From Methylococcaceae bacterium TMED69 (GTDB lineage: Bacteria > Pseudomonadota > Gammaproteobacteria > Ga0077536): a stretch of 61,298 bases of DNA. The translations under genes were made by a program, and so were the position numbers. Of the stretch, positions 50,010 through 60,909 are shown piece by piece. The notes beneath the pieces are model-generated. The model saw only the letters and a program-made list of their open reading frames with translations. It did no database searches and was not told the origin of the DNA. The stretch spans positions 86,365 through 147,662 of the forward strand of contig NHDW01000008.1 in NCBI GenBank assembly GCA_002170535.1, given 5' to 3'. How positions within the stretch are numbered: the first letter of the stretch is position 1; every line of letters begins with the position of its first letter.

Positions 50010-51011
50010 CTAATAATGTGAAACCATAACAACCACTTTGCCAACAACTTGACGGCGTTTTAATCGCTCAATCGCCTCCTCCGCATTTTCTAATCCGAGA
50101 ACTGTGGAAATCTTTGGTTTAAGCTTGCCTGTTTCAAGAAGCCTAACAAGATGCTCATGATTTTCTCTTGCTTTTGCCCGGCTTTTTTCGAAAAATGTTC
50201 CCCAGAAAACACCAGTACATTCACAGCCTTTAAGCAACGGAAGGTTTAAGGGTAGCTTTGCGATACCACCAGGAAAGCCAACAATTAGAAACCTCCCCTC
50301 CCAAGCTATTGATCGTATTGCGGCTTCGGAATAGGCACCTCCAACAATATCAAAAATGATATTTGGACTCCTGCCCGCCAGTTGTTCTTTAAAAATTTCA
50401 GAGCGTGACTTTGCCGGAAGTTCTACCATATTTTTTGGGTATAAGAAGCACTGATCAGCACCAGATTCTAGCACCGCATTCTTTTTCAAATCGTCGGAGA
50501 CCGCTCCAATAACGTAAGCATCATGGGCTTTGGCTAGCTCAACTGCAGCCAAGCCGACCCCACCGGCAGCTCCTAAAACGAGAACCGTTTCGTTTGGAGT
50601 TAGCCGTCCTCGGTCATGTAGAGCATGATAAGCTGTTCCATAAGTGAACAAGAAACCTGCTCCATTTGCCATGGATATGCTATTCGGTAGTTTAACTAAT
50701 TTATCAGCTTTACAGGATACATATTCCGCTAGACCTCCATAAGAAGTGATTGCAATGACTCGGTCATTCTCATGCCAGCCAATAACGTTTTTGCCTTTGT
50801 TTACAATTATTCCTGAGACTTCTCCTCCAGGCGCGAATGGACGCTTCGGTCTGATTTGATATTGATCTTTTATAATCAATGTGTCTGGATAATTAATGCC
50901 ACAGGCTATGACTTTTATTAACACCTCATCATCTTCAATAGTAGGCTCATCGGTAGTTTGTAGATTTAGGCTAAATCTATCATCAATTTTTCCACTTAAA
51001 AGTGCTTTCAT
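50010..51011 (-). CDS. NADPH:quinone oxidoreductase-like zinc-binding dehydrogenase family
   Basis: CGINYPDTLIIKDQYQIRPKRPFAPGGEVSG, VLVLGAAGGVGLAAVELAKA. Confidence 0.92.
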   Translation of the reverse strand: MKALLSGKIDDRFSLNLQTTDEPTIEDDEVLIKVIACGINYPDTLIIKDQYQIRPKRPFAPGGEVSGIIVNKGKNVIGWHENDRVIAITSYGGLAEYVSCKADKLVKLPNSISMANGAGFLFTYGTAYHALHDRGRLTPNETVLVLGAAGGVGLAAVELAKAHDAYVIGAVSDDLKKNAVLESGADQCFLYPKNMVELPAKSRSEIFKEQLAGRSPNIIFDIVGGAYSEAAIRSIAWEGRFLIVGFPGGIAKLPLNLPLLKGCECTGVFWGTFFEKSRAKARENHEHLVRLLETGKLKPKISTVLGLENAEEAIERLKRRQVVGKVVVMVSHY

Positions 51012-51080
51012 TCTTTTTCTCTCTATTGATTAATTACAAATATTAAATATTTTATTATAATAATACGTAACGAGGTAATA

Positions 51081-51524
51081 ATGTTCACTAGTCACTTTGA
51101 AGTTGAAAAAACGTGGATCGATCACAACGAGCATATGAACGTATCTTACTACCATTATGCTTTTCAGCAGGCTTTAAACCGATATTGGGAACATATTTTG
51201 AAAAAAAAAAATAACAGTAGCGCAGATTTAGCACTCTCACCAAAGAATGTTCATATAAGGTATTTGTCCGAGGCCTTTTTAGGTCAGCTTATTGATGTTC
51301 ATTCTTTCATTTATAAGTCAGATTATAAGGGGTTTTCGGTTTATCAAGAGATGAAACGTGATGATACAATACTATGTTTATTTAATCAGCACGTTAACTT
51401 CTGTACTGCTAGCGAAGCTTTAATCCGGCAGTGTGATAATACGACGTATAATAGTTTGCATACGATTGTAAAAAACACAAATATTGTTTTGCCTAAATGG
51501 ATAGAGCGATCGATTGATATTTAA
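51081..51524 (+). CDS. thioesterase-like (hotdog fold) protein
   Basis: VEKTWIDHNEHMNVSYYHYAFQQA. Confidence 0.75.
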   Translation: MFTSHFEVEKTWIDHNEHMNVSYYHYAFQQALNRYWEHILKKKNNSSADLALSPKNVHIRYLSEAFLGQLIDVHSFIYKSDYKGFSVYQEMKRDDTILCLFNQHVNFCTASEALIRQCDNTTYNSLHTIVKNTNIVLPKWIERSIDI

Positions 51525-51541
51525 TATATAGGAGCAAATTT

Positions 51542-52114
51542 ATGGTTACTGATAATCAACCAAGAATAAATCCAAAATCACAATCGTTTTGGGACGAGAA
51601 GGACCATGAAATAATGCAACCTTTTGTAAAAGATAAATCAGTCATGAATATTTTTACAACTCTTTTAAATCATCAAACCCTTTTCAAACGTTGGCTGGTA
51701 TTCGCTAATCATATTTTGTTTAAATCATCCATTCCACCGAAGGAGAAAGAGATCGCTATCCTGAGAATAGGGTTTCTGTGTAAATGTGAATATGAGTGGG
51801 CTCAGCATGTCGTCATTGCCAGACGAGTTGGGCTGGATGATGTCATTATTGAAGAGATAAAGAAAGGCGAGGAAAGCACTAAGCTTAATGAGTTACAGCA
51901 ACTGATCATAAGGTCTGTAGATGAGCTCCACCAGCACGCATCTATTACTGATAAAACTTGGTCGAGTCTTGCGAAACACTATTCAGAGAAGCAACTAATA
52001 GACCTTGTCTTTACCGTCGGCCAATATAATTTAGTCTCTATGGCACTAAATAGTTTCAAAGTCCAAATTGATAAAAGAGTCTTATCCCAAGTTGACGTCG
52101 ATTTTACCAAATAA
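51542..52114 (+). CDS. carboxymuconolactone decarboxylase family protein
   Basis: PKEKEIAILRIGFLCKCEYEWAQHVVIARRVGL. Confidence 0.85.
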   Translation: MVTDNQPRINPKSQSFWDEKDHEIMQPFVKDKSVMNIFTTLLNHQTLFKRWLVFANHILFKSSIPPKEKEIAILRIGFLCKCEYEWAQHVVIARRVGLDDVIIEEIKKGEESTKLNELQQLIIRSVDELHQHASITDKTWSSLAKHYSEKQLIDLVFTVGQYNLVSMALNSFKVQIDKRVLSQVDVDFTK

Positions 52115-52118
52115 TTAG

Positions 52119-52571
52119 TTAGATTCTTTCTAATGCAATAACTGGTATGTGACGTTCGGTAGCTGCTTGGTAATCATTATAGGGAGGATAGAGTTCTGCC
52201 ATCATTTTCCACACACTTTCCCTTTCATTACCGGAAATGATACGGGTCTTTGCCTGATATACATCGTTTTTAACCTGTACTTTGACTTCATTTTGATTCA
52301 TAAGATTGTGATACCAGCCTGGATGGCTAGGATTGCCGCCTTTTGATGCGATTATGACTACCCCCGACTCGATATCCCCGTAAATAAGAGGCATTATTGA
52401 TTCTTTACCCGATTTTCTACCGGTAGTGAAAAGAAGCAGTGTCGGTATAGGCCCAGGTCCGCCAGCTATTGCAGAATCCCACATATGGCCGGCTTCACCA
52501 TTTTCTAGATATAAATCCCTGTGTTTTGCTATCCAGCCACTATCGCTAGCTTCTTTAATTGGGTCTGCCAT
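52119..52571 (-). CDS. Ddn-type nitroreductase/quinone reductase family (deazaflavin-dependent oxidoreductase)
   Basis: TLLLFTTGRKSGKESIMPLIY, VIIASKGGNPSHPGWYHNLMNQNEVKVQV. Confidence 0.88.
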   Translation of the reverse strand: MADPIKEASDSGWIAKHRDLYLENGEAGHMWDSAIAGGPGPIPTLLLFTTGRKSGKESIMPLIYGDIESGVVIIASKGGNPSHPGWYHNLMNQNEVKVQVKNDVYQAKTRIISGNERESVWKMMAELYPPYNDYQAATERHIPVIALERI

Positions 52572-52634
52572 GATATCGCTCCAAAATCTGTTAATATGGA
52601 GTGAGTATAATGCATCTTAAAAAAAAAAAAAATA

Positions 52635-53405
52635 ATGCCTGAATTAATTTTAAAAAAACTATTTGAAGATTATAGGGAGGGAGAGCAGGATCCTTTAAAA
52701 GGAGGCTTACTCGTTTCTAGACTTATTGATGATGATCTTAATACGACTTGGGTCTACGACCAATTTAATGACTTGGCTAAAAAAATGCGAGTTAGTGGTG
52801 ATACTGTTACCTTCTTAGATGATTTGCAAAGGTTTGGTTTTGAGGGAGCTCTAGATTTTAACGATAAAAAATTAAGCTCGATCGCATATGTATTGAGACA
52901 TAGGATAGGGATACCGATATCTCTTGCAATGGTTATTATCGGAATTGGTAATGTGCTTGGTTTTAGAATTAAAGGTATCAATTTCCCTGGCCATTTTCTC
53001 CTAAAGTTAAATGATTTATTGATTGATCCCCATGGTTTAAAGGCGGTTCAAGTTGGAACAGAGACTATGCTTAATAACCAACGTTGCTTTATTGATCCGA
53101 ATTACTTAGTTGAGATAAACGGGGTAAAAATAGTAAGTCGTATGCTTAATAATCTTAGATTTATTGCAATAAAAGAGAATGATTTCAATAAGGCTATAGA
53201 GTACTGTAGTTATCAGATTTTGATAGAGAATGTAAATTTTCAGTTGTATATAGAGAGGGCTTCCCTGTTTCTGAATAGCGGCGACAAAGAAGGGGCATTA
53301 AAGGATTTGGAGAGAGCTATAATCGATGCTCCAACGGATGCAGTTCGATCTAGATTGATAATTAATCGTGATAAGATTACAAGAAAAAATCACATTGTTC
53401 ATTGA
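52635..53405 (+). CDS. SirB1 family (transglutaminase-like/TPR) protein
   Basis: LSSIAYVLRHRIGIPISLAMVIIGIGNVLGFRIKGINFPGHFLLKL. Confidence 0.88.
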   Translation: MPELILKKLFEDYREGEQDPLKGGLLVSRLIDDDLNTTWVYDQFNDLAKKMRVSGDTVTFLDDLQRFGFEGALDFNDKKLSSIAYVLRHRIGIPISLAMVIIGIGNVLGFRIKGINFPGHFLLKLNDLLIDPHGLKAVQVGTETMLNNQRCFIDPNYLVEINGVKIVSRMLNNLRFIAIKENDFNKAIEYCSYQILIENVNFQLYIERASLFLNSGDKEGALKDLERAIIDAPTDAVRSRLIINRDKITRKNHIVH

Positions 53406-53442
53406 GCACATAGTGGACTAGTAAAGAATAGAGAATGTTTTT

Positions 53443-53775
53443 ATGAATTTAAAAGGAACAGCCAAATTTCTAATTGGCCAGGTCGTAAAGCATAGGTTTT
53501 ATCCTTTTCGAGGCATAATATTCGATGTGGATCCAACTTTTAGTAACAGTGAAGAATGGTGGGAGTCAATACCAGAAGAAACTCGACCGAAGAAAGATCA
53601 ACCTTTTTATCATCTTTTGGCCGAAAACGAGATGACTAGTTACATTGCTTATGTTTCAGAGCAGAATCTGTTGGAAGATAGATCTGGCGGCCCAATCAAT
53701 CATCCTGATATCGACTATTATTTTAGTAAATATGAAAAAGGTTGTTATATATTAAAACCGGAAAACTCCCATTAA
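53443..53775 (+). CDS. hspQ: heat shock protein HspQ
   Basis: AKFLIGQVVKHRFYPFRGIIFDVDPTFSNSEEWW, PFYHLLAENE. Confidence 0.92.
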   Translation: MNLKGTAKFLIGQVVKHRFYPFRGIIFDVDPTFSNSEEWWESIPEETRPKKDQPFYHLLAENEMTSYIAYVSEQNLLEDRSGGPINHPDIDYYFSKYEKGCYILKPENSH

Positions 53776-54170
53776 AACTTGGGCTCTTTAGGCTCAGTAG
53801 TACCGCCCGATTCAACCCACTTAGCATATCCGCCCTCCATGTGCGCCACTGGATCTAACCCCATCTTTTTGACCGTAAAAGCCGCTAACGCAGAGCGAAG
53901 ACCACCCGCACAGTAGAATATAAATTTTTTTCCACTGCCGAATTGTTCGCGATAATAAGGGCTATTAGGGTCAACCCAAAATTCTAGCATTCCTCTAGGA
54001 GCGTGAATTGAGTTAGGAATAGTTCCATCTCGCCACAGTTCTCTTATATCTCGAATATCAACTAATAATGTATTATCGTCGTCTTTGACTCTTATAACTT
54101 CTTCTACCGACATGGTCTCAATATTTGCTTCAGCTTCTTGTACTAGGTCCTTAATACCTTTTATAATCAT
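53772..54170 (-). CDS. rhodanese-like domain protein
   Basis: LLVDIRDIRELWRDGTIPNSIHAPRG, FIFYCAGGLRSALAA. Confidence 0.92.
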   Translation of the reverse strand: MIIKGIKDLVQEAEANIETMSVEEVIRVKDDDNTLLVDIRDIRELWRDGTIPNSIHAPRGMLEFWVDPNSPYYREQFGSGKKFIFYCAGGLRSALAAFTVKKMGLDPVAHMEGGYAKWVESGGTTEPKEPKF

Positions 54171-54253
54171 AACGACTCCTCTTTTAAGTTGACCTTATTA
54201 GTATATAATAAATACTCAACGAGATTAACTAATCAAACGATTCGACCAACAAA

Positions 54254-55144
54254 ATGCTCGCCAATTCTTATTCAGCCCTAGTTTTTGTGATGTTTCTCTG
54301 GACCTCCGGTCTCGTTGTATCAAAAACAGCAACAAACTTAATGACGCCATTTGAGTTGAGTTTTTCTCGATGGGTAATATGTTCTTTAATTTTATTTATA
54401 TTTTGCTTTTCACAACTTAAATGCCATGGGCAAATGATCCAAGAGAATATTCAGAAACTATTCGTTTTAGGTTTTTTACTAGCATTGGGCTCCACATTCT
54501 TGGTTTGGTCCGTTGACTCCACAACGGTTTTTAATGCCTCACTTTTGGGTGCGTCGCAACCGTTAATTACTCTGATAATAGCTCTTATCATTGGGTTAGA
54601 GATCATATCAAGGCTACAGTATTTAGGTATTTTATTAGGGTTGGTGGGGGTTTTTATTTTAATAACCAAAGGAAATAGCGATTTAATTTTTAATTTTAAA
54701 TTTAATTTGGGTGATATTTTAGTTTTGGCAGCGGTTTTATTTTATTCTTTATATACAGTTTTTTTAGTAAAGTGGAGTATGAAAATTCCTGGTCATATTA
54801 TAATGCTGACAAGTTCTTTCTCGGCGGCTTTGATTCTTTTCCCTTTGACTCTAATGCATAGTGGTTTGGCTGTTGTTCAACTTTGGTTTGACCCGACCGC
54901 AATTTTAATCATCTTCTTCATGGCTGTTTTTCCAACAGCCTTAGCTACTACTTTGTGGAACAAAGCTGTGGTTAATGTTGGCGCTAATAAGGCATCGGTA
55001 TTTATTAATTTAATGCCTGTCTTCGGCGCTTTAGCCTCTATTTTAATTTTCCAGGACCGATTTCAGCTGTTTCATTTTTACGGGACAATTCTGGTTGTGA
55101 TTGGTGTTTGGATGGTTGCCTTTAGAAAAGGTTTAACCGAATAA
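54254..55144 (+). CDS. DMT family (EamA) transporter
   Basis: About ten hydrophobic segments, two EamA-like repeats. Confidence 0.87.
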   Translation: MLANSYSALVFVMFLWTSGLVVSKTATNLMTPFELSFSRWVICSLILFIFCFSQLKCHGQMIQENIQKLFVLGFLLALGSTFLVWSVDSTTVFNASLLGASQPLITLIIALIIGLEIISRLQYLGILLGLVGVFILITKGNSDLIFNFKFNLGDILVLAAVLFYSLYTVFLVKWSMKIPGHIIMLTSSFSAALILFPLTLMHSGLAVVQLWFDPTAILIIFFMAVFPTALATTLWNKAVVNVGANKASVFINLMPVFGALASILIFQDRFQLFHFYGTILVVIGVWMVAFRKGLTE

Positions 55145-56560
55145 TTTACGAATTCCCTTTTGCGTCATATACTTTTCAATAAATTCGTCCGGAGTTCCGT
55201 TTAACGTAATATTGTCAGAGGTTGTTTTCCAACCTCCGGTGCAGCTCTCTGCTAGATGGAATCTACCAATTTTTTTTGTCCGATGATTCTTACATATGTA
55301 CCAACTCCAATTCCAATCGGGTTTTTTCAGACTGGTCAGTATTGGCGCATTTCTAATGGTTGGTTGTATTGATGAGTTTATTTTTAATTGTGAATATCCG
55401 ATCTCAATGCTTTTTATAATATTATTACTTTGGTCATAATATAAAATTTTTGCCGGAGTCATATTTCTGCTATCGATATAAATTCTTTTTTTTGCAAAAC
55501 CAGGATTTCTATATCCAGTAGGAGTTATATCTATCACGATAATGTTTGGGACATATTGCTTTCTGACTAGATAATAACTTTGACCTTTTAAGCCCCCGGT
55601 AATAGGTAAATCCCAATTTGGTAGGTCAGGTCTCCAATTGTGCTGCGTTGATACTAAGAATGGGCCCTTATAAACTATCTTCCAATTGCCCCAGACACCA
55701 AATGGATCTCCAAATCCATAAGCATCTGATAGTGAAAAATTTATATTAGGAATTATTTCGCTTAAGCGCCTGGAGTTGGCAAGCTTCGTCATCCTTCTTG
55801 TATTTGGACTAAAAGAGTAAAGTTCAGGAAACTTATATTGATCTTTGAACCATTTATTCGTGAAAGTAAGTCCTTTGAGCTCTTCAGGTTCAGAAAACCA
55901 TACCGCATTATATTTCAAAAGATGTTTGTACCGTGTTTTATCCTCGATTGAATCATTAATTGAAGGATTACAGATGCCACTTAATTGCTGTGAAGCGAAG
56001 ACCATATCAAAACTTTGTTCAACATTGCCGTTTTTGTCGATAATACTACCATTGATAGCGTTAACGGCTTGATCATGTCTGTTACAACCCAGAGCTAGGT
56101 TATAGGTTATCTCTTTTGCCGACTTGGTAGTCGGGAAGGGTAGTCCGCCTGTCCATTCAGCGCCAGCCTTGTCAACAACATTATTTTGTTCGTTAATGCT
56201 CAATTTATTTCTATTATTTCTTGTTGCCTGATAAAAGAAAGGAGGGAAAAGGGTTTCATGATCGTTTTCTGAGGGGGAAAGAAGAAACTCCCTATTTTCA
56301 AACATAACCTCCTTATAAGTTGAGGGATCAACTAGATTTTCCAAGTACGAGATATTTTTTGCGGATATAACGTCTGTATGTTTAATTTTACCTTCGGTGT
56401 ATTCTTCAATACTTGATGCCAGGGTTTTTTTAGTGACTGATTGTACTTTTTTAATATAGAAAAGTGGTGGGCTCACAAACAACCCGCAACTTGCCAAGCT
56501 TAACGATTTTTTTAAAAAAAGTCTTTTAGATGAACTGAAATTTTTCACTTTATTCTTCAT
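55133..56560 (-). CDS. DUF1329 domain-containing protein
   Basis: WTGGLPFPTTKSAKEITYNL plus C-terminal region typical of DUF1329; signal-like N-terminus. Confidence 0.75.
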   Translation of the reverse strand: MKNKVKNFSSSKRLFLKKSLSLASCGLFVSPPLFYIKKVQSVTKKTLASSIEEYTEGKIKHTDVISAKNISYLENLVDPSTYKEVMFENREFLLSPSENDHETLFPPFFYQATRNNRNKLSINEQNNVVDKAGAEWTGGLPFPTTKSAKEITYNLALGCNRHDQAVNAINGSIIDKNGNVEQSFDMVFASQQLSGICNPSINDSIEDKTRYKHLLKYNAVWFSEPEELKGLTFTNKWFKDQYKFPELYSFSPNTRRMTKLANSRRLSEIIPNINFSLSDAYGFGDPFGVWGNWKIVYKGPFLVSTQHNWRPDLPNWDLPITGGLKGQSYYLVRKQYVPNIIVIDITPTGYRNPGFAKKRIYIDSRNMTPAKILYYDQSNNIIKSIEIGYSQLKINSSIQPTIRNAPILTSLKKPDWNWSWYICKNHRTKKIGRFHLAESCTGGWKTTSDNITLNGTPDEFIEKYMTQKGIRKLFG

Positions 56561-57626
56561 TACCTAACACTTTGTTTATTGTAATAATCTTTGTATCTAA
56601 GGTTGGTTCGAAAATTTCAGATTTACCCTCAATGTCGCCTATGCTACCAAGAGGCGAGCCGGTCCTGCTGATTCGGGCGACAGCATATAAGAAATCTATT
56701 TTTTGCATACTTGCATTCCCTAGCATAGCGTTCTGTTCTGTAAACTCTATCAGAACAGGAAAATTTTTTGGTGCTTTTGTTTTGATAGCGAAAAGCGGTG
56801 GCGATTTTTCATTTGATTTTAAGAAAACAAACATTGTAGAGTCCAAGTCTATTCTTTCAATTAGTTTTGGCTTTATTTTAATTTCAATATTGGCAATTAC
56901 TTTATCAGGAGGGCTCTTCGGATTTGAGCCCAGTTGATTTTGGGCATCCTGAATCAGTTCATTTACTCTTGTGCTTAACTCTGAATTAAGGGGCAGGTTT
57001 GTTACAGCCATATTCCATTGAGATATTGCATTAGCTGTCTCACCTTTTTGTTGATGTCCTATGCCAGAAAGAGTGAGTGCTACAGGATTTCTGTTATCTA
57101 AACTAATCGCTTTATCTAAAATTTGCATGACCTCTGAATCAATATTTCCCTTTTTTAGCATGGCCATCGCATCAGCTAGTTGCGTTAGTGCACTACTATC
57201 GTTTGGACTCGAATTAACCCTTTTATTAGCAAATTCTACGGCTTTTTCGTAGTCTCCTCTGACCATGTAAACTTTCGTCATTTGTTCAAGAAGATTGGGG
57301 TTATCTGGGTCTTGCTCCAGCACTTGTTCTATCTGTTTAGAATGTTTTTCAGGGTTGAATTCTTCCTGACTGTTTGCTTTGAAGCTTTGTTCAGATAACG
57401 TAAGGCTGTCGGGCAGCCCAATCATATTATAAATTCCAAATGAGGTGATCGGGATGACAACAAGAAAACATACTATTTTATAAAAATTAATCTTATCTTT
57501 GAGTTTTTGAATTTCATTCTCTTGTGGCGAATCAATAATTTTATCTTTTTTACTAATTTTAACTGCTGGTAACAATAAAATAAGTATTACGAATGTAGTT
57601 GATACTATTGCGATTAACCAAAACAT
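56550..57626 (-). CDS. ccmI: c-type cytochrome biogenesis protein CcmI
   Basis: N-terminal TM helices, TPR region, position after ccmH. Confidence 0.88.
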   Translation of the reverse strand: MFWLIAIVSTTFVILILLLPAVKISKKDKIIDSPQENEIQKLKDKINFYKIVCFLVVIPITSFGIYNMIGLPDSLTLSEQSFKANSQEEFNPEKHSKQIEQVLEQDPDNPNLLEQMTKVYMVRGDYEKAVEFANKRVNSSPNDSSALTQLADAMAMLKKGNIDSEVMQILDKAISLDNRNPVALTLSGIGHQQKGETANAISQWNMAVTNLPLNSELSTRVNELIQDAQNQLGSNPKSPPDKVIANIEIKIKPKLIERIDLDSTMFVFLKSNEKSPPLFAIKTKAPKNFPVLIEFTEQNAMLGNASMQKIDFLYAVARISRTGSPLGSIGDIEGKSEIFEPTLDTKIITINKVLGNEE

Positions 57627-57627
57627 A

Positions 57628-58026
57628 TTAGTTCTGCTTGGGTCTATTCGAGAAAAACAATATTAGCCCGACAGCAATTATAGCCATTAAAAAAGGTGCA
57701 AACCAGAGAATACTTGTGCTTGGATTTAATGGTGGATCATATAATACAAAGTTGCCATACCTTTCGACTAAAAATTTCTTAATAGTTTGGTGAGAGTTGT
57801 CTTCAAGTACCATCTGATACACTTCGTCTCGTAGGTCAGTTGCTAATCCAGAACCGGAATCCGCAAGTGATTGATTTTGGCAAACTAGGCATCTTAATTC
57901 CTCAAGAAGACTTTCAAAAATTAATTCTTGATTTGAATTTGCAAAAGAATAGATTTTGTCGGACGCAAAAGAGATGGATATAGCAGCCAAGAGTAACGTT
58001 GGTATCAAAATTTTTATGATCTTCAT
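57628..58026 (-). CDS. ccmH: cytochrome c biogenesis protein CcmH
   Basis: LRCLVCQNQSLADSGSGLATDLRDEV. Confidence 0.95.
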   Translation of the reverse strand: MKIIKILIPTLLLAAISISFASDKIYSFANSNQELIFESLLEELRCLVCQNQSLADSGSGLATDLRDEVYQMVLEDNSHQTIKKFLVERYGNFVLYDPPLNPSTSILWFAPFLMAIIAVGLILFFSNRPKQN

Positions 58027-58031
58027 TAGAA

Positions 58032-58562
58032 TTATAGTTTCTTACTTTCCAACTGTTGGAGAAGGAGGCTATATGTCTCAAATGTTAACGGACCAATATG
58101 TTTGTAAACGATTGTTCCGCTCTCGTCAATTAAAAACGTCTCTGGAACGCCGTAAACCCCTAAATTGAGCCCAAGACGTGCCTCGGGATCAAATATTTTT
58201 TGTATGTAAGGATCGCCATATCTAAGAAGCCATTTAGTTGCTTCCGAGTAATCGTCTTTATAATTGAGCCCAACAATTTTTAAGGAACCTAATTCGGATA
58301 TTTGCTTGAGCAATCGATGTTCTTCAAGGCAGGCACCACACCACGAAGCCCATACGTTTAGTAAATAAGGTGTTGAAGGTAAATCTTTATTTGTGATGAA
58401 TGTTTCGTTAGCACTAAGTTCGAGGAGGTTGAATTGTGGAATTTGTTTTCCTATTAAAGGGGAAGGAACTTTCCTAGGGTCTAACTGCAACCCAACAATT
58501 AGGAAGGCTACCATAACGAAGAAAAGCGTAAGTGGAATTATGAAAAATATTTTTTTTTTCAC
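58032..58562 (-). CDS. ccmG: thiol:disulfide interchange protein CcmG/DsbE
   Basis: LLNVWASWCGACLEEH, GVYGVPETFLID. Confidence 0.93.
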   Translation of the reverse strand: MKKKIFFIIPLTLFFVMVAFLIVGLQLDPRKVPSPLIGKQIPQFNLLELSANETFITNKDLPSTPYLLNVWASWCGACLEEHRLLKQISELGSLKIVGLNYKDDYSEATKWLLRYGDPYIQKIFDPEARLGLNLGVYGVPETFLIDESGTIVYKHIGPLTFETYSLLLQQLESKKL

Positions 58563-60475
58563 GGCTTAACTCTCTTTGATGTGATGCTCATTGCTATGAG
58601 CCCTCCTGCCGCCATGAGGATCGCCCCTAGCCAAATAAATCGTACGAAAGGTTTAATATTTAGTCTGACGCTCCAAGATTCCGCCCCAATTTTTTCTCCT
58701 AAAGATATATAAATATCTTTAAGCAAGCCAGCGTCTATACCGGCTTCCGTCATCGTCATCCCGCGGGTGTTGTAAAATCGCTTTTCCGCGGGAATCGAAA
58801 CTTGATATGTTTCTTTGTTGTTGGTCACCTCGAAAGTAGCTTTGACACCTTCATAGTTTGGGCCTTTCACATTATCGAGCGAGGCAAATTTAAAGCTATA
58901 CTCATCGAGTTGTGTTTTATCTCCAACCTCCATTTTTAGGTGGGAAGTGTTCTCGTAATAGCTTACCAGGGTTATGCCAATGACGCAGAGTCCAAAACCA
59001 ATATGAGCAATAGTACGTCCAATGATGGCTCCATCGAGCCGCTTTACAGAAATCCTATTTTCCTTACTAATCAAAGTGGCCAGGCTAGTAGCGATGACCC
59101 AGAAGGATAAGACGGTTCCTATGACAGCCATAATGGTTAGGTTCTCGACTAGCATGAGTAGAACAGCGATTGAGAAGAGTATTGTTCCTAAAAGCGGTAG
59201 TTTGAGTTTTTTTAGGGTGAATATCCAATTATCGTGGCGCCACTTTGCCAGCGGCGCTATACCTAGAAAAATCATAAGGGGGGCCATGATTGGAATAACG
59301 ACCGCATTGAAATATGGAGGTCCTACAGAAATTTTTCCTAAATTTAAGGCATCCATTGCAAGTGGGTAAAGTGTTCCCAACAAAATCGTAGCAGTTACTA
59401 CACTTAATACCACTGAATTTAAAAGAAGATACGATTCTCGTGATGCAAATTTATATCCCTCATCATCTATCTGGCTGGCTTTAAGTCCGTAGATTAAAAA
59501 AGCGCCTCCCACAACTATAACAATAAATAGTAAAATAAAAATCCCTCTAGCGGGGTCAGTGGCAAATGCATGCACGGATGTTAACACACCCGAGCGAACT
59601 AGGAACGTACCTAGTAAGCTTAGCCCGAAAGCTGATATAGCTAACAAAAGCGACCATCCTGCGAACACCCCTCTTTTAGCGGTAGCATTCAAAGAGTGAA
59701 TCAGTGCAGTTCCTACTAACCAAGGCATTAATGAAGCATTTTCGACGGGATCCCAAAACCACCAGCCACCCCACCCCAATTCGTAATACGCCCACCAACT
59801 GCCCAAAGCGATTCCTATAGTTAGAAAAGCCCATGCTAATAGCGTCCATTTTCTGGCCCAGACCGCCCATTGATTTGTGTACTCGTTTAGCATTAGTGAA
59901 GCTAGCGCACAACAGAAAGAAATAGCGAACCCTACATATCCCATATACAGCATAGGAGGATGAATAATTAAACCAAAATCTTGTAATAAGGGATTTAGGT
60001 CGGCGCCATTCGACGGTGGAGGGATTTGCCTTATGAAAGGATTTGAGGTGAACAAGCAGAATAAAAGGAAGCCTAAGCTTATAATCCCCGCAAATATTAG
60101 GGTCCATGCTACGAATTTTCTCGGTAGAGAGGAGCTAAAGAATGCAAAAGCCACTATCCAAATTGACAAAATCATAATCCATAATAATAGAGAGCCCTCA
60201 TGAGCGCCCCAAACCGCTGACAACCTATATTGGAGGGGTAATAAGGTGTTTGAATTCATGGCGACATACTTGACGGTAAAATCATTTGAAGCAAAGCAAT
60301 ATGATAAAATAACGAAAGATGCAATTATTGCTAAAGCGTGGATATAAAGAGCTCTTTTGCCCAAAGTGATCCAAATGGTTGAATCTGATTGAACTCCTAT
60401 CAAAAGAGAGGAGATTTGAATTAGCACGAGGCTAAGCGATAGAATTAAAAAAAATGCTCCGAGTTCTGGAATCAT
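58559..60475 (-). CDS. ccmF: heme lyase CcmF
   Basis: WGAHEGSLLLW, WGGWWFWDPVENASLMPWL. Confidence 0.96.
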   Translation of the reverse strand: MIPELGAFFLILSLSLVLIQISSLLIGVQSDSTIWITLGKRALYIHALAIIASFVILSYCFASNDFTVKYVAMNSNTLLPLQYRLSAVWGAHEGSLLLWIMILSIWIVAFAFFSSSLPRKFVAWTLIFAGIISLGFLLFCLFTSNPFIRQIPPPSNGADLNPLLQDFGLIIHPPMLYMGYVGFAISFCCALASLMLNEYTNQWAVWARKWTLLAWAFLTIGIALGSWWAYYELGWGGWWFWDPVENASLMPWLVGTALIHSLNATAKRGVFAGWSLLLAISAFGLSLLGTFLVRSGVLTSVHAFATDPARGIFILLFIVIVVGGAFLIYGLKASQIDDEGYKFASRESYLLLNSVVLSVVTATILLGTLYPLAMDALNLGKISVGPPYFNAVVIPIMAPLMIFLGIAPLAKWRHDNWIFTLKKLKLPLLGTILFSIAVLLMLVENLTIMAVIGTVLSFWVIATSLATLISKENRISVKRLDGAIIGRTIAHIGFGLCVIGITLVSYYENTSHLKMEVGDKTQLDEYSFKFASLDNVKGPNYEGVKATFEVTNNKETYQVSIPAEKRFYNTRGMTMTEAGIDAGLLKDIYISLGEKIGAESWSVRLNIKPFVRFIWLGAILMAAGGLIAMSITSKRVKP

Positions 60476-60909
60476 TTTGGTTCGCGAAGCTTTTCTGTGT
60501 GAAGGGTGTCTGCTATCTCAGGAGGCATATAATTCTCGTCGTGTTTTGCTAAAACCTCAAAAGCATTAAATGTTCCATCTGACCCCATAGAGCCGTTAGC
60601 TATGATTCCTTGCCCCTCACGGAATAAATCCGGCAGTATTCCAGTATAACGGACTGTTTGAGTTGATTTTAAGTCAGTAAGAACGAAACTTACTTCAAGT
60701 GAATTTGGTGCCCGTGATATACTGTTTTCAACCACTAGGCCCCCAACCCTAAAAGATTGTCGACTTTTTGCATCTCCATTTGCTATTTCAGTGGGGCTGT
60801 AGAAATACATAAGGTTACTTTCAAATGCTGATAAGATTAGGTAAACCGCTACACTAGCTCCAATCATTCCGAGTACTATTCCTGATATCCGTTTAGTTCT
60901 TTTTTTCAT
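60472..60909 (-). CDS. ccmE: heme chaperone CcmE
   Basis: FRVGGLVVENS, VLAKHDENYMPPE heme-binding His motif. Confidence 0.95.
   Translation of the reverse strand: MKKRTKRISGIVLGMIGASVAVYLILSAFESNLMYFYSPTEIANGDAKSRQSFRVGGLVVENSISRAPNSLEVSFVLTDLKSTQTVRYTGILPDLFREGQGIIANGSMGSDGTFNAFEVLAKHDENYMPPEIADTLHTEKLREPK

Noticed and set aside
59676-60107. 143-aa minus-strand ORF
   Set aside because: Alternate frame wholly inside ccmF, which is strongly supported.
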